From contig NZ_JBEWXT010000001.1 of the NCBI RefSeq assembly GCF_040538665.1, positions 1,204,501 through 1,268,500 of the forward strand: DNA of 64,000 nucleotides. Reading direction: 5' to 3'. The stretch's first letter is position 1; each line of letters opens with the position of its first letter. This stretch comes from Aureibaculum sp. 2308TA14-22 (lineage in GTDB: Bacteria; Bacteroidota; Bacteroidia; Flavobacteriales; Flavobacteriaceae). Position numbers and translations under genes: made by a program. This document shows, one piece after another, positions 43,547 to 52,396 of this stretch. The notes below the pieces were generated by a model. It saw nothing but the letters and a program-made list of their open reading frames with translations, had not been told where the DNA came from and ran no database searches.

Positions 43547-43592
43547 CTATTATTTTATTTTTGTTTAATAATTTATTACTTTTGTTAAACAA
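43532..43592 (+). promoter_or_regulatory. Promoter and operator of the carotenoid-photolyase operon
   Basis: TTG (43532-43534), a 21-nt spacer and TATTTTTG (43556-43563) form a good promoter; its upstream part lies in the end of the regulator gene. The inverted repeat TTGTTTAA (43561-43568) - 16 nt - TTAAACAA (43585-43592) overlaps the -7 box and ends just before the ATG at 43594, the same geometry as at the regulator gene. Confidence 0.8.
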
Positions 43593-43593
43593 A

Positions 43594-45075
43594 ATGAAAA
43601 ACACCATAATTATAATCGGTTCTGGCTTTTCTTCACTTGCCGCTTCTTGCTACCTTTCTCAAGCCGGGTACAAGGTCACTTTACTTGAAAAAAATAGCAA
43701 CATTGGTGGTAGAGCACGTGTTTTTAAAAAAGATGGCTTTAAATTTGATATGGGTCCATCTTGGTATTGGATGCCTGATGTTTTTGAAAGTTTTTTTAAT
43801 GATTTTGATAAGAAAGCATCCGATTATTATGATTTAGAAAAATTAAGCCCTGCTTATCAGGTATATTTTGGTAAATCTGATAGCCTTGAAATAGCTGATA
43901 ACCTAACTGATATAAAAAAGACTTTTGAACAAATTGAGCCGGGCAGTGCTAAGTACCTTCAAGAATTTATTGATTCTGCAAAATTTAATTATGATGTTGC
44001 CATTAAAGATTTGGTTTACAGACCAGGAAATTCAATAGCCGAACTTATCACTCCAGTAACCATTAAAAGAGTAAATCAATTTTTCACAAGTATTAGAAAG
44101 CAGGTTAGGAAAAAGATAAAAAACAATAAACTTATTCAAATACTTGAATTTCCAGTACTATTTTTAGGAGCAAAACCAAGTAACACCCCATCCTTTTATA
44201 ATTTTATGAATTATGCTGATTTTGGTTTAGGGACATGGCATCCTAAAGGAGGTATGTATGAAGTAATTAAAGCTATGGGGAGTTTAGCGACAAATTTAGG
44301 GGTAGAAATTTTAACTGGAAAAAATGTCTCAAAAATTGTTGTTGAAAATTTTAAAACAATTGGAGTTCAGGCCGATAATACTTTATTTGAGGCTGATGTA
44401 GTTCTTAGCGGAGCAGATTATCATCATACCGAAACATTATTAGACAATCAATACAGACAGTATTCAGAAAGTTATTGGAATAAGAAAGTTTTTGCTCCTT
44501 CCTCACTACTATTTTATGTTGGTTTTGATAAAAAAATAGAGAATGTGTCACACCATACATTGTTTTTCGATTCTGATTTTGATAAACATGCTGTCGAAAT
44601 TTATGATAAACCATCATGGCCTAAAGAACCATTATTCTATGGTAATTTTCCTAGTGTAACTGATAATTCTTTTGCACCAAAAAATAAAGAAGCAGGTTTT
44701 TTTCTAATCCCAATTGCTCCAGGAATTAAGGATACACAAGAAATACGTGAAAACTATTTTAATCATATCATGGAAAGGTTTGAAAATCTCACCAATCAAA
44801 AAGTTAAAGAACACATATTATTTAAAGAATCTTATTGTATAAAAGATTTTATAGAAGATTATAATTCATACAAAGGTAATGCCTACGGTTTAGCAAATAT
44901 TTTAACGCAAACCGCATTTTTACGCCCAAAAATAAAAAGTAAAAAAGTTGATAATCTTTTTTTTACGGGTCAATTAACCGTTCCGGGACCAGGTGTGCCA
45001 CCATCACTAATTTCAGGTAAAATAGCGGCTAGTTTAATTCAAAAGCATTTTCCCAAAAGAGAAAATAATAATTAG
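43594..45075 (+). CDS. crtI: Phytoene desaturase CrtI
   Basis: A 493-residue FAD-dependent desaturase that converts phytoene to lycopene. The dinucleotide motif IIIIGSGFSSLAASCYLSQAG is at the N-terminus, GGRARVFKKDGFKFDMGPSWYW follows, and the C-terminus has the CrtI signature TGQLTVPGPGVPPSLISGKIAA. GSGFSS replaces the usual GxGxxG with Ser at the last position, common in flavobacterial CrtI as I recall. The ATG at 43594 is set by the promoter and operator just upstream. It is the first gene of a run of closely spaced genes to 51602. Confidence 0.95.
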   Translation: MKNTIIIIGSGFSSLAASCYLSQAGYKVTLLEKNSNIGGRARVFKKDGFKFDMGPSWYWMPDVFESFFNDFDKKASDYYDLEKLSPAYQVYFGKSDSLEIADNLTDIKKTFEQIEPGSAKYLQEFIDSAKFNYDVAIKDLVYRPGNSIAELITPVTIKRVNQFFTSIRKQVRKKIKNNKLIQILEFPVLFLGAKPSNTPSFYNFMNYADFGLGTWHPKGGMYEVIKAMGSLATNLGVEILTGKNVSKIVVENFKTIGVQADNTLFEADVVLSGADYHHTETLLDNQYRQYSESYWNKKVFAPSSLLFYVGFDKKIENVSHHTLFFDSDFDKHAVEIYDKPSWPKEPLFYGNFPSVTDNSFAPKNKEAGFFLIPIAPGIKDTQEIRENYFNHIMERFENLTNQKVKEHILFKESYCIKDFIEDYNSYKGNAYGLANILTQTAFLRPKIKSKKVDNLFFTGQLTVPGPGVPPSLISGKIAASLIQKHFPKRENNN

Positions 45076-45078
45076 AAT

Positions 45079-45921
45079 ATGAAGCAACAATTATATCATA
45101 AAGTATCTAAAGATTGCAGTAAGTTGGTCACAAAAGCTTACAGCACTTCTTTTACGTTAGCGGTAAAGATGCTGGCTCCATCAATAAGAGATGCCATTTA
45201 CAGTATCTATGGTTTTGTACGTTTTGCTGACGAAATCGTAGATACATTTCATGACTACGACAAGTCACATTTATTGGCTGAATTTGAAAAAGACTATTAT
45301 AAGGCATACCAAGAGGGTATAAGCTTAAACCCAATACTTAATGCATTTCAATTAACCGTAAAAAAGTATAATATTGATGATGATTTAGTGCAGTCTTTTT
45401 TAAAAAGTATGAAATGGGATTTGGAAAAAACAGATTACACTAAAGAGGAATATGAAGCGTATATTTATGGTTCGGCCGACGTGGTAGGGCTCATGTGTTT
45501 GAAAGTATTTGTAAATGGAAACTTAAAAAAATACAACGAACTTAAAGAATCTGCCATGATGCTAGGTTCGGCATTTCAAAAAGTTAACTTTTTGAGAGAT
45601 TTAAAAGATGATCTTGAAGTGTTAAATAGATCTTATTTTCCGAATGTTCATTTTGAAAATTTAGATTTTGAAGCAAAACAAAAAATAATTAAAGAAATAG
45701 ACGAAGATTTCAGCGTAGCATATAAAGGTATTTTAAATTTGCCGAAAGAAGCAAAATTCGGTGTTTACACAGCGTATATTTATTACAAAACCTTGTTGAA
45801 TAAACTCAAAAGAACACCCTCTGAACAAATTTTAAATACGAGAATCAGGGTGTCTAACCCTCGTAAAATAAGTCTATTGGCTAAATCTTTTGTAACTTAC
45901 AAATTAAATTTAATTAGATAA
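45079..45921 (+). CDS. crtB: Phytoene synthase CrtB
   Basis: A 280-residue squalene/phytoene synthase that condenses two geranylgeranyl diphosphates. The first Asp-rich motif DEIVD is at 51-55 after FVRFA, and the second region reads FQKVNFLRDLKDDLEVLNRSYFP. It starts 3 nt after crtI and its stop shares a base with the crtZ start (TAATG). Confidence 0.95.
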   Translation: MKQQLYHKVSKDCSKLVTKAYSTSFTLAVKMLAPSIRDAIYSIYGFVRFADEIVDTFHDYDKSHLLAEFEKDYYKAYQEGISLNPILNAFQLTVKKYNIDDDLVQSFLKSMKWDLEKTDYTKEEYEAYIYGSADVVGLMCLKVFVNGNLKKYNELKESAMMLGSAFQKVNFLRDLKDDLEVLNRSYFPNVHFENLDFEAKQKIIKEIDEDFSVAYKGILNLPKEAKFGVYTAYIYYKTLLNKLKRTPSEQILNTRIRVSNPRKISLLAKSFVTYKLNLIR

Positions 45922-46370
45922 TGATGGTACTTTTATATATAGCGATTACATTGTTAACTTTTGTGTGTATGGAAGCCGTAACTTGGTTAACTCATAGATT
46001 TGTTATGCATGGCTTTATGTGGTATTTTCATGAAGATCATCATCAACCTAAATATCAAAACACTTTTGAAAGAAATGATATTTTCTTTGTCATTTTTGCT
46101 ATACCGAGCATATTACTTTTTTATTTTGGAGTTGATGGCGGAGTAAATTATTTATTCTTTATTGGATTAGGGGTTTTACTATATGGTATTTCATATTTCT
46201 TGGTGCATGATGTGCTGATACACCAGCGATTTAAGTGGTTTAAGAAAACTAAAAATAAATACCTAATAGGGTTGAGAAAAGCACATAAAGTGCATCATAA
46301 ACATTTAGGAAAAGAAGATGGTGAATGCTTTGGTATGTTGTTTGTCCCATTTAAATATTTTAAGATATAA
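45921..46370 (+). CDS. crtZ: Beta-carotene hydroxylase CrtZ
   Basis: A 149-residue membrane di-iron hydroxylase of the fatty-acid hydroxylase superfamily that adds 3-hydroxyls to beta-carotene, giving zeaxanthin. The histidine clusters HRFVMHG, HEDHHQP, HDVLIHQR and HKVHHKH are all present. About four membrane helices. Overlaps crtB by 1 nt and is followed immediately by the cyclase gene. Confidence 0.94.
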   Translation: MMVLLYIAITLLTFVCMEAVTWLTHRFVMHGFMWYFHEDHHQPKYQNTFERNDIFFVIFAIPSILLFYFGVDGGVNYLFFIGLGVLLYGISYFLVHDVLIHQRFKWFKKTKNKYLIGLRKAHKVHHKHLGKEDGECFGMLFVPFKYFKI

Positions 46371-47072
46371 ATGTCGCTCTACCTCATATTAAATTTAGCT
46401 TCATTAAGTATTCCACTTTTATACAGTTTTGAAAAAAAGAGAATGCATTACATACAATGGTGGAAAGAAGTTTTTTTATCCATAATAATCGTAGCTACTT
46501 TTTTTATAATTTGGGATATTATTTTTACTGAAAATGGTGTTTGGGGCTTTAACGATAATTATTTGGTTGGCATTGACATATTGGGTTTACCTATTGAAGA
46601 ATGGTTGTTCTTTATCTGCATTCCTTACGCAAGTATTTTTATCCATTATGCTTTTCAATATTTTTTTCCGAACATCTCATTATCAATAAAGGTATCTAAT
46701 TTTATTACTGTTAGCTTAGTTTTACTATTGTTAATAGTGGCAATTCTAAATTTTGATAAAGCCTATACTTTTTATAATTATATATTTTTAGCTTCACTTT
46801 TAATATACGCCTACATTACTAAAAATAAGCAGTTGCCTATTTTTTATATTACGTTTTTAATAATTCTAATTCCTTTTTTTATAGTCAACGGAATCCTTAC
46901 TGGAAGTTTTATTGAAGATCCGGTAGTATGGTATGACAATAGCGAAAATTTAGGAGTCAGATTAGGCACAATTCCCATAGAAGATGCAGGTTATGCTTTT
47001 ACAATGCTTTTTGGGAGTATTATACTAATAGAGAAATTTAAAGCATCATCATTATTTTCAAAAAAAAAATAA
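46371..47072 (+). CDS. Lycopene cyclase, CrtYcd-type fused membrane form
   Basis: A 233-residue protein with about seven hydrophobic helices made of two similar halves, each with the PxE(E/D) signature of heterodimeric cyclases: PIEE at 74-77 and PIED at 202-205. This is the CrtYc-CrtYd fusion found in Bacteroidetes, unrelated to the flavoprotein CrtY. It should cyclise lycopene to beta-carotene, the substrate of CrtZ, although the gene order places it after crtZ. Starts directly after the crtZ stop. Confidence 0.9.
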   Translation: MSLYLILNLASLSIPLLYSFEKKRMHYIQWWKEVFLSIIIVATFFIIWDIIFTENGVWGFNDNYLVGIDILGLPIEEWLFFICIPYASIFIHYAFQYFFPNISLSIKVSNFITVSLVLLLLIVAILNFDKAYTFYNYIFLASLLIYAYITKNKQLPIFYITFLIILIPFFIVNGILTGSFIEDPVVWYDNSENLGVRLGTIPIEDAGYAFTMLFGSIILIEKFKASSLFSKKK

Positions 47073-47081
47073 AGCACAGGT

Positions 47082-48503
47082 ATGAAAATATTAATAACAG
47101 GAACTACAGGATATATTGGCAAACGGTTAATTCCACAGTTATTGGAATTAAATCATAGTCTTGTCTGTTGTGTTAGAGATATTGGCAGAGTACCAGAAGT
47201 GGTAAAAAACAATAAAAACATATCTTTAATTGAAGTAGATTTTTTAAAGGAAGACACGCTTCAAAAAATACCCAAAGATATAGACATAGCTTATTATTTA
47301 ATTCATTCTATGTCCTCAACATCCAAATCCTTTGAAAAATTAGAATATAAATGTGCTATAAATTTTAAACATTATATTGAGGATACTGCAGTTAAACAAG
47401 TTATTTATCTAAGTGGAATTGTAAATGACGATAGTTTATCAAAACATCTAGCTTCTAGAAAACAAGTAGAAGAAACTTTAAAGTCTGATACCTATGCCTT
47501 AACCACTTTTAGAGCTGGTATAATAGTAGGTAGTGGTAGTGCATCATTTGAAATTATTAGGGATTTAGTTGAAAAACTCCCATTGATGATTGTTCCGAAA
47601 TGGGTAAAAACAAAATCGCAATATATTGCCATAAGAGATGTGTTAGCGTTTCTTTCAAGAGCAATAGACAAGTCAGAATTGTATAATAAGTCTTACGATA
47701 TTTTTGGACCAGAAGTACTTTCTTACAAAGAAATGATGTTGCAGTTTGCTGAAGTTAGAAAGTTTAAACGCTATATATATTCTGTTCCGGTCATGACTCC
47801 TAAATTATCATCATACTGGCTGTATTTTATTACCGCTACATCTTATAAATTGGCAACAAGCTTGGTTGACAGTATGAAAGTAGAGGTTATTGGAAAGTCA
47901 AGCAACATAAATGAAATAGTAGGTGTCAGTCCTATTACATATAAAGAGGCGGTACAAAAAGCTTTTATAAAAATTGAGCAAAATAGTAGCATTTCTAGCT
48001 GGAAAGACTCTTTTGTTAGTGGTAGATTCAATAAAAAATTATCGCAGTATATTGAAATTCCACAATACGGCTGTTTTAAGGATATAAAAAAAAGACAAAT
48101 AATAAATGAATCAAAAACGATAAAAAAAATTTGGTCAATAGGCGGTGAAAATGGATGGTACTATGGAAATATGTTATGGAAAATAAGAGGACATCTAGAT
48201 AAAGTTGCAGGTGGCATTGGCCTAAGACGTGGAAGAACCCATCCATCAAAATTAAGTGCTGGAGATTCTCTCGATTTTTGGCGGGTATTATATGCTGATA
48301 AAAAAGAAAAACGGTTGTTATTATTTGCGGAAATGAAGCTTCCAGGTGAGGCATGGTTAGAGTTTACCATTGTCAAAAACATTTTATATCAAAGAGCTGT
48401 TTTTAGACCCAAAGGCTTGTTAGGAAGACTGTATTGGTATAGCGTTTGGCCATTTCACGGGTTAATATTTAATGGTATGATTAATAAATTGGTTAAAGCT
48501 TAA
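47082..48503 (+). CDS. SDR-type NAD(P)-binding protein with DUF2867 domain
   Basis: A 473-residue protein. The N-terminal extended SDR/NmrA fold shows TGTTGYIGKRLIPQLLE and the YLSGIVNDDSLSKHLASRKQVEE region. From about residue 325 a DUF2867 domain follows (GWYYGNMLWKIRGHLDKVAGGIGLRRGR, AEMKLPGEAWLEF). The two-part architecture is known; substrate is not. Its place between the cyclase and a short SDR gene suggests a role in pigment modification or photo-oxidative response, an inference. Confidence 0.88.
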   Translation: MKILITGTTGYIGKRLIPQLLELNHSLVCCVRDIGRVPEVVKNNKNISLIEVDFLKEDTLQKIPKDIDIAYYLIHSMSSTSKSFEKLEYKCAINFKHYIEDTAVKQVIYLSGIVNDDSLSKHLASRKQVEETLKSDTYALTTFRAGIIVGSGSASFEIIRDLVEKLPLMIVPKWVKTKSQYIAIRDVLAFLSRAIDKSELYNKSYDIFGPEVLSYKEMMLQFAEVRKFKRYIYSVPVMTPKLSSYWLYFITATSYKLATSLVDSMKVEVIGKSSNINEIVGVSPITYKEAVQKAFIKIEQNSSISSWKDSFVSGRFNKKLSQYIEIPQYGCFKDIKKRQIINESKTIKKIWSIGGENGWYYGNMLWKIRGHLDKVAGGIGLRRGRTHPSKLSAGDSLDFWRVLYADKKEKRLLLFAEMKLPGEAWLEFTIVKNILYQRAVFRPKGLLGRLYWYSVWPFHGLIFNGMINKLVKA

Positions 48504-48519
48504 TTAATAAAATAGGTAC

Positions 48520-49203
48520 ATGAAAAAAATAATAATTATTGGAGGAAGCAAAGGTATTGGTAAAGCTATTCTACAAACTTTACTAGAAAAGTCTGAAGTT
48601 ATAAATATAAGTAGAACACCTTCTGACGTTAATCATAAAAATTTAAGTCAATACCAATGCAATGTGTTAGAAGATGAATTGCCAAAAATAGCGGAAGTAG
48701 ATTCTTTAATTTATTGCCCAGGGAGTATCAATCTAAAACCAATTTCAAGATTGAATTTAGAAGATTTTAAAGATGACTTTAATATTAATGTTTTAGGTGC
48801 AGTACGCGTTATTAAAAAGTATTTGCCTCAATTAAAAAAAGGAAATAATCCTTCGGTATTGCTTTTTAGTACAGTAGCAGTAAAATTGGGTATGCCTTTT
48901 CATGCCAGTATTGCAGTAGCTAAGGGTGGAGTAGAAGGGCTCGTGAAATCGTTAGCGGCCGAGTTAGCACCAACTGTAAGGGTAAATGCTATAGCTCCTA
49001 CGGTTACTGATACAGGTTTGGCTGATAAGCTATTACGTAATGATAAAATGAAAGAAAAAATGATTGATAGACATCCATTGAAAAAGTACTTAAACCCACA
49101 AGAAGTTGCAGATATGGCTGAATTTTTAATATCAGATAAGACCGCTTCAATATCTGGGCAAATTTTTGAAATGGATTGCGGCATAGTCTCGCTTAAAATT
49201 TAA
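48520..49203 (+). CDS. Short-chain dehydrogenase/reductase
   Basis: A 227-residue classical-type SDR with IIGGSKGIGKAI at the cofactor site and a catalytic region LLFSTVAVKLGMPFHASIAVAKGGVEGL, in which the Lys is kept (AKGG) but the usual YxxxK Tyr is replaced (SIAVAK). The missing Tyr makes ordinary SDR catalysis doubtful. The C-terminal SGQIFEMDCG is typical of the family. Part of the same operon; substrate unknown. Confidence 0.88.
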   Translation: MKKIIIIGGSKGIGKAILQTLLEKSEVINISRTPSDVNHKNLSQYQCNVLEDELPKIAEVDSLIYCPGSINLKPISRLNLEDFKDDFNINVLGAVRVIKKYLPQLKKGNNPSVLLFSTVAVKLGMPFHASIAVAKGGVEGLVKSLAAELAPTVRVNAIAPTVTDTGLADKLLRNDKMKEKMIDRHPLKKYLNPQEVADMAEFLISDKTASISGQIFEMDCGIVSLKI

Positions 49204-49206
49204 ATT

Positions 49207-49668
49207 ATGAAGTACAGTTTAATAGTAGTCGTCTTTTTAGTTATCAACTTTGGAGCCTTGGCCATTGGAAGTTGGTTAATGGATAATGGCCCCCAAACAG
49301 ATTGGTATTTAAGTTTAAATAAAGCACCATGGACACCACCAGGATGGGTTTTTGGAGCGGCTTGGACAACAATAATGATTTGTTTTTCAATATATATGGC
49401 ACAACTATACAGCAATGATAAATCGTTCATGGTAATAGCTTTATTTATAGTACAAGTAGTTTTGAACGTCAGTTGGAATTTTGTGTTTTTCAATCAGCAT
49501 AACGCCGGTTTTGCACTCATAATAATAATCTCACTAACACTTTTATTGATATACTTTCTAATTGGTTTTTATGACCAAATGAAATTGATAAGTTTATTAC
49601 TAGTTCCTTATGTTTTATGGCTTTTAATTGCCACATCACTCAATTATTATGTTTATGCAAATAACTAA
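49207..49668 (+). CDS. tspO: TspO/MBR-family tryptophan-rich sensory protein
   Basis: A 153-residue five-helix membrane protein. KAPWTPPGWVFGAAWT is the WxPPGWVFxxxW signature, and VVLNVSWNFVFFNQHNAGFALI is the conserved helix 3-4 region. TspO proteins bind porphyrins and other tetrapyrroles and respond to light and oxygen in other bacteria, which fits its place in a carotenoid-photolyase operon. Starts 3 nt after the SDR gene. Confidence 0.95.
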   Translation: MKYSLIVVVFLVINFGALAIGSWLMDNGPQTDWYLSLNKAPWTPPGWVFGAAWTTIMICFSIYMAQLYSNDKSFMVIALFIVQVVLNVSWNFVFFNQHNAGFALIIIISLTLLLIYFLIGFYDQMKLISLLLVPYVLWLLIATSLNYYVYANN

Positions 49669-49678
49669 ATGAAATAGT

Positions 49679-49849
49679 ATGTTCAACTTATTTAAGAAAA
49701 AATCAGAAGTAGAAAAGTTAAATGATAAGTATAAAAAGCTTTTAGCAGAATCACATCGTTTATCTACAACCAACCGAAAAGCGAGTGATACAAAATACGC
49801 AGAAGCAGATAAAATTTTAAAACAAATTGAAGCTTTAAAAAATAAATAA
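49679..49849 (+). CDS. Small charged coiled-coil protein (Lacal_2735-like)
   Basis: A 56-residue ORF in the gap between tspO and the SRPBCC gene: it starts MFNLFKKKSEVEKL and ends KQIEALKNK. It is strongly charged and helical, with an LSTTNRKASDTKYAEA core that I recall from a family of tiny flavobacterial proteins called Lacal_2735. The stop abuts the next ATG exactly and tspO ends 10 nt upstream, so it lies squarely within the operon. Function is unknown. Confidence 0.85.
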   Translation: MFNLFKKKSEVEKLNDKYKKLLAESHRLSTTNRKASDTKYAEADKILKQIEALKNK

Positions 49850-50320
49850 ATGGCATTTTATCAATTACATAAAGAGCAGAAAATCAATTGTACCATTGAT
49901 GAAATTTGGGATTTTATTTCGTCACCTGCCAATCTTAAGGAAATAACTCCAGATTATATGGGTTTTGATATAACGTCTCAAAACCTTCCTGAAAAAATGT
50001 ATGAAGGTATGATTATATCATACAAAGTAAGCCCGTTGTTGGGTATTAAAACTACTTGGGTAACTGAAATAACGCATGTTAGGGATAAGCACTATTTTGT
50101 TGATGAACAACGTGTTGGCCCTTATGCATTATGGCATCATCAACATATTATAGAGCCCATTGAAGATGGCGTTTTAATGAAAGATATTGTTAGCTACCAA
50201 CCACCATTTGGGTTGCTGGGAGCGATTGCCAATAGTTTGATTATAAAAAACAAGTTAAAAGAGATATTTGATTACAGAACTAAAGCTGTTGAACGAAAAT
50301 TCGGAATTTATGACGAATAA
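49850..50320 (+). CDS. SRPBCC-family (ligand-binding) protein
   Basis: A 156-residue protein with a polyketide-cyclase/SRPBCC pattern: IDEIWDFISSPANLKEITPDYMGF, TWVTEITHVRDKHYFVDEQRVGPYALWHHQHIIEP and the helix after GLLGAIANSLIIKNKLKEIFDYR. Such folds bind hydrophobic ligands. Proteins of this type are often next to photolyase genes, as here. It overlaps the photolyase start by 11 nt. Confidence 0.88.
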   Translation: MAFYQLHKEQKINCTIDEIWDFISSPANLKEITPDYMGFDITSQNLPEKMYEGMIISYKVSPLLGIKTTWVTEITHVRDKHYFVDEQRVGPYALWHHQHIIEPIEDGVLMKDIVSYQPPFGLLGAIANSLIIKNKLKEIFDYRTKAVERKFGIYDE

Positions 50321-51602
50321 CGAGATTTCAATTTTTTGGTTTAGACGTGATTTACGCTTAGAGGATAATGTAGCTTTAAATACTGCCTTAGAGAGTGGAT
50401 TGCCTGTACTACCTATTTTTATTTTTGATGATGATATTTTAGAAGATTTACCAAAAAATGATGCAAGGGTAACTTTTATTTATGATTCATTGAAGAATAT
50501 TCATTTACGACTTAAAAAGAAAAATAGTTCTTTATCTATTAAAAAAGGGAAGACTTTTGAAGTGTGGACAGAGCTAATATCAGAATTTAACGTAAAAAAA
50601 GTTTTTTTCAATAGGGATTATGAACCTTATGCCATTCAAAGAGATAAAGAAATCAGCACATTATTAAAATCAAACTCAATTGAAGTTTCTGATTATAAAG
50701 ATCAGGTTATCTTTGAACAGAATGAGATTGTAAAGGCAGACGAAAATCCTTACACCGTTTATACACCTTATAAAAATAAGTGGTTAGAAAAATTTAAACC
50801 GGAAAAATTGATACTAGCTAATAGTGAAAAAGTACAGTGGAATCAATTCTATACTTACGAAACGCTTTTCCCAAAGTTGGAGAGTATTGGTTTTAAAAGG
50901 AGCAAGCAAAAAGTGTATTCTCCTGATTTAAGCGTCGTATCAGAGTACGATAAATACCGTGATTTTCCTGCTGAAAACGGAACTTCATATTTATCACCTC
51001 ACTTAAGATTTGGCACTGTAAGTATCAGAAAATTAGTAAAATTAGCTTTAGAAAAAAATGCTACTTTTTTAAGTGAATTAATTTGGCGTGAGTTTTTTAT
51101 GCAGATACTATTCCACTTTCCTAAAGTGATAACCAATAACTTTAAATCAAAATATGATGGTATAAAGTGGAGAGACAATCAAGCTGATTTTAAACGCTGG
51201 TGCAATGGTACAACGGGTTATCCTTTGGTAGATGCTGGTATGCGTGAACTTAACGAAACCGGTTATATGCACAATAGGGTACGAATGGTTACTGCCAGTT
51301 TTTTATGTAAACATTTATTGATTGATTGGAAATGGGGCGAGGCCTATTTTGCCGAAAAATTGTTAGATTATGAATTATCATCTAATAACGGTAATTGGCA
51401 ATGGGCAGCAGGTACAGGCTGTGATGCCGCACCGTATTTCAGGATTTTCAATCCCACCACGCAATTAAAAAAGTTTGATAAGGATTTAAAATATACAAGA
51501 AAATGGATTCCCGAATTCGACTTTGGCTATCCAGAACCTATGGTTGACCACAAATTTGCTAGAGAAAGAGCGTTATCGGGTTATAAGATAGGGTTACAAT
51601 AA
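50310..51602 (+). CDS. DNA photolyase/cryptochrome (class I type)
   Basis: A 430-residue photolyase that repairs UV pyrimidine dimers with blue light. ISIFWFRRDLRLEDN starts the antenna-binding alpha/beta domain; the FAD domain shows SPHLRFGTVSIR, ELIWREFFMQIL, RWCNGTTGYPLVDAGMREL and the NNGNWQWAAGTGCDAAPYFRIFNP signature. The ATG at 50310 gives the standard N-terminus; the longer frame from 50268 lies within the SRPBCC gene. Last gene of the light-regulated operon; a hairpin follows. Confidence 0.94.
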   Translation: MTNNEISIFWFRRDLRLEDNVALNTALESGLPVLPIFIFDDDILEDLPKNDARVTFIYDSLKNIHLRLKKKNSSLSIKKGKTFEVWTELISEFNVKKVFFNRDYEPYAIQRDKEISTLLKSNSIEVSDYKDQVIFEQNEIVKADENPYTVYTPYKNKWLEKFKPEKLILANSEKVQWNQFYTYETLFPKLESIGFKRSKQKVYSPDLSVVSEYDKYRDFPAENGTSYLSPHLRFGTVSIRKLVKLALEKNATFLSELIWREFFMQILFHFPKVITNNFKSKYDGIKWRDNQADFKRWCNGTTGYPLVDAGMRELNETGYMHNRVRMVTASFLCKHLLIDWKWGEAYFAEKLLDYELSSNNGNWQWAAGTGCDAAPYFRIFNPTTQLKKFDKDLKYTRKWIPEFDFGYPEPMVDHKFARERALSGYKIGLQ

Positions 51603-51659
51603 AAAAGGTTAGAGGTACAAGTTACTAGTTATTTCCTGCAAGATATAAACATGCTTTAG

Positions 51660-51678
51660 TCCTTCCCTTGGGGAAGGA
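51660..51678. terminator. Hairpin between convergent genes, repeat-like
   Basis: An 8-bp stem tccttccc/gggaagga (51660-51667 with 51671-51678) with a 3-nt loop lies between the photolyase and the convergent lipoprotein gene. There is no T run, so termination is uncertain. The sequence resembles CCTTCCC-GGGAAGG repeats I recall from other flavobacterial intergenic regions. Confidence 0.45.
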
Positions 51679-51690
51679 TTTAGGATGGGC

Positions 51691-52359
51691 TTATACAGAC
51701 CCCTCAGAAATCAACTTCTCAATTTTACCATCGTCCCTAATTTTATATTGCGTTTGAATAGTTTTGGTTAAAACCTGCTTTTCATCCTCGGGATCAAAAC
51801 AAGATTCGTTATCTACAATAGTAATTTTATAAGTTGTGTCAATAGCAAATTGTCTATCCCAACTACAATCGTAATTTATGCCACCAGCCACTATTAGCTT
51901 ATCGATTACGTTGTGATTTTCATCAAAGGTTTGGATTTCAAAATAGGGTAGGGTCTCGGCTTCTTCCGTGTTTTGATAGGTAAAAATTAAAACTTTTACA
52001 TTATCAATATCTGGTAAACGTTCATAAAAGAAACCTTTTCCAATAAAAGGGTAGTTTTTACTTTCCATAATCATTAATTCTTCATCGTTTGAAAAAGTAG
52101 TAGAATCTGAAAAGTAGGTATTTAACTTGGCATCTTTATCAATCTTATTTCTAGTTTCAAAAGCTTCCAAGGTATAATGGTAATCAAAAACAGAGTCTTT
52201 ATCAAAAGAAAAGGCATACGGTAAATTTTGTACGGTAATACTATCAAAATCGTTTATAGAAATTAAGTCTTTAACCTTTGTATCTGTTGCATTTTGTTTT
52301 TTACAAGCAGTAAAGGCTGAAACAACAGTGATAATTGCAATAAGACTTTTTTTAAGCAT
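51691..52359 (-). CDS. Lipoprotein of unknown function
   Basis: A 222-residue protein with a signal peptide and lipobox AFTAC (Cys19). The mature part is acidic, with no motif I recognise and no obvious repeats; YFEIQTFDENHNVIDKLIVAG resembles a beta-sheet-rich domain. It is 37 nt downstream of fabV on the same strand but unlikely to be functionally tied to it. Function is not assigned. Confidence 0.8.
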   Translation of the reverse strand: MLKKSLIAIITVVSAFTACKKQNATDTKVKDLISINDFDSITVQNLPYAFSFDKDSVFDYHYTLEAFETRNKIDKDAKLNTYFSDSTTFSNDEELMIMESKNYPFIGKGFFYERLPDIDNVKVLIFTYQNTEEAETLPYFEIQTFDENHNVIDKLIVAGGINYDCSWDRQFAIDTTYKITIVDNESCFDPEDEKQVLTKTIQTQYKIRDDGKIEKLISEGSV

Positions 52360-52396
52360 ATTTTCTTTTTTGTTGGAAAAATTATAGGCTGATATT

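Noticed and set aside
43561-43593. TTG start for crtI at 43561
   Set aside because: The segment is the operator and -7 box; the ATG at 43594 gives the canonical FAD-binding N-terminus.
51660-51690. Hairpin after photolyase as a strong terminator
   Set aside because: The 8-bp stem lacks a following T run in either direction, so it is listed only with low confidence.
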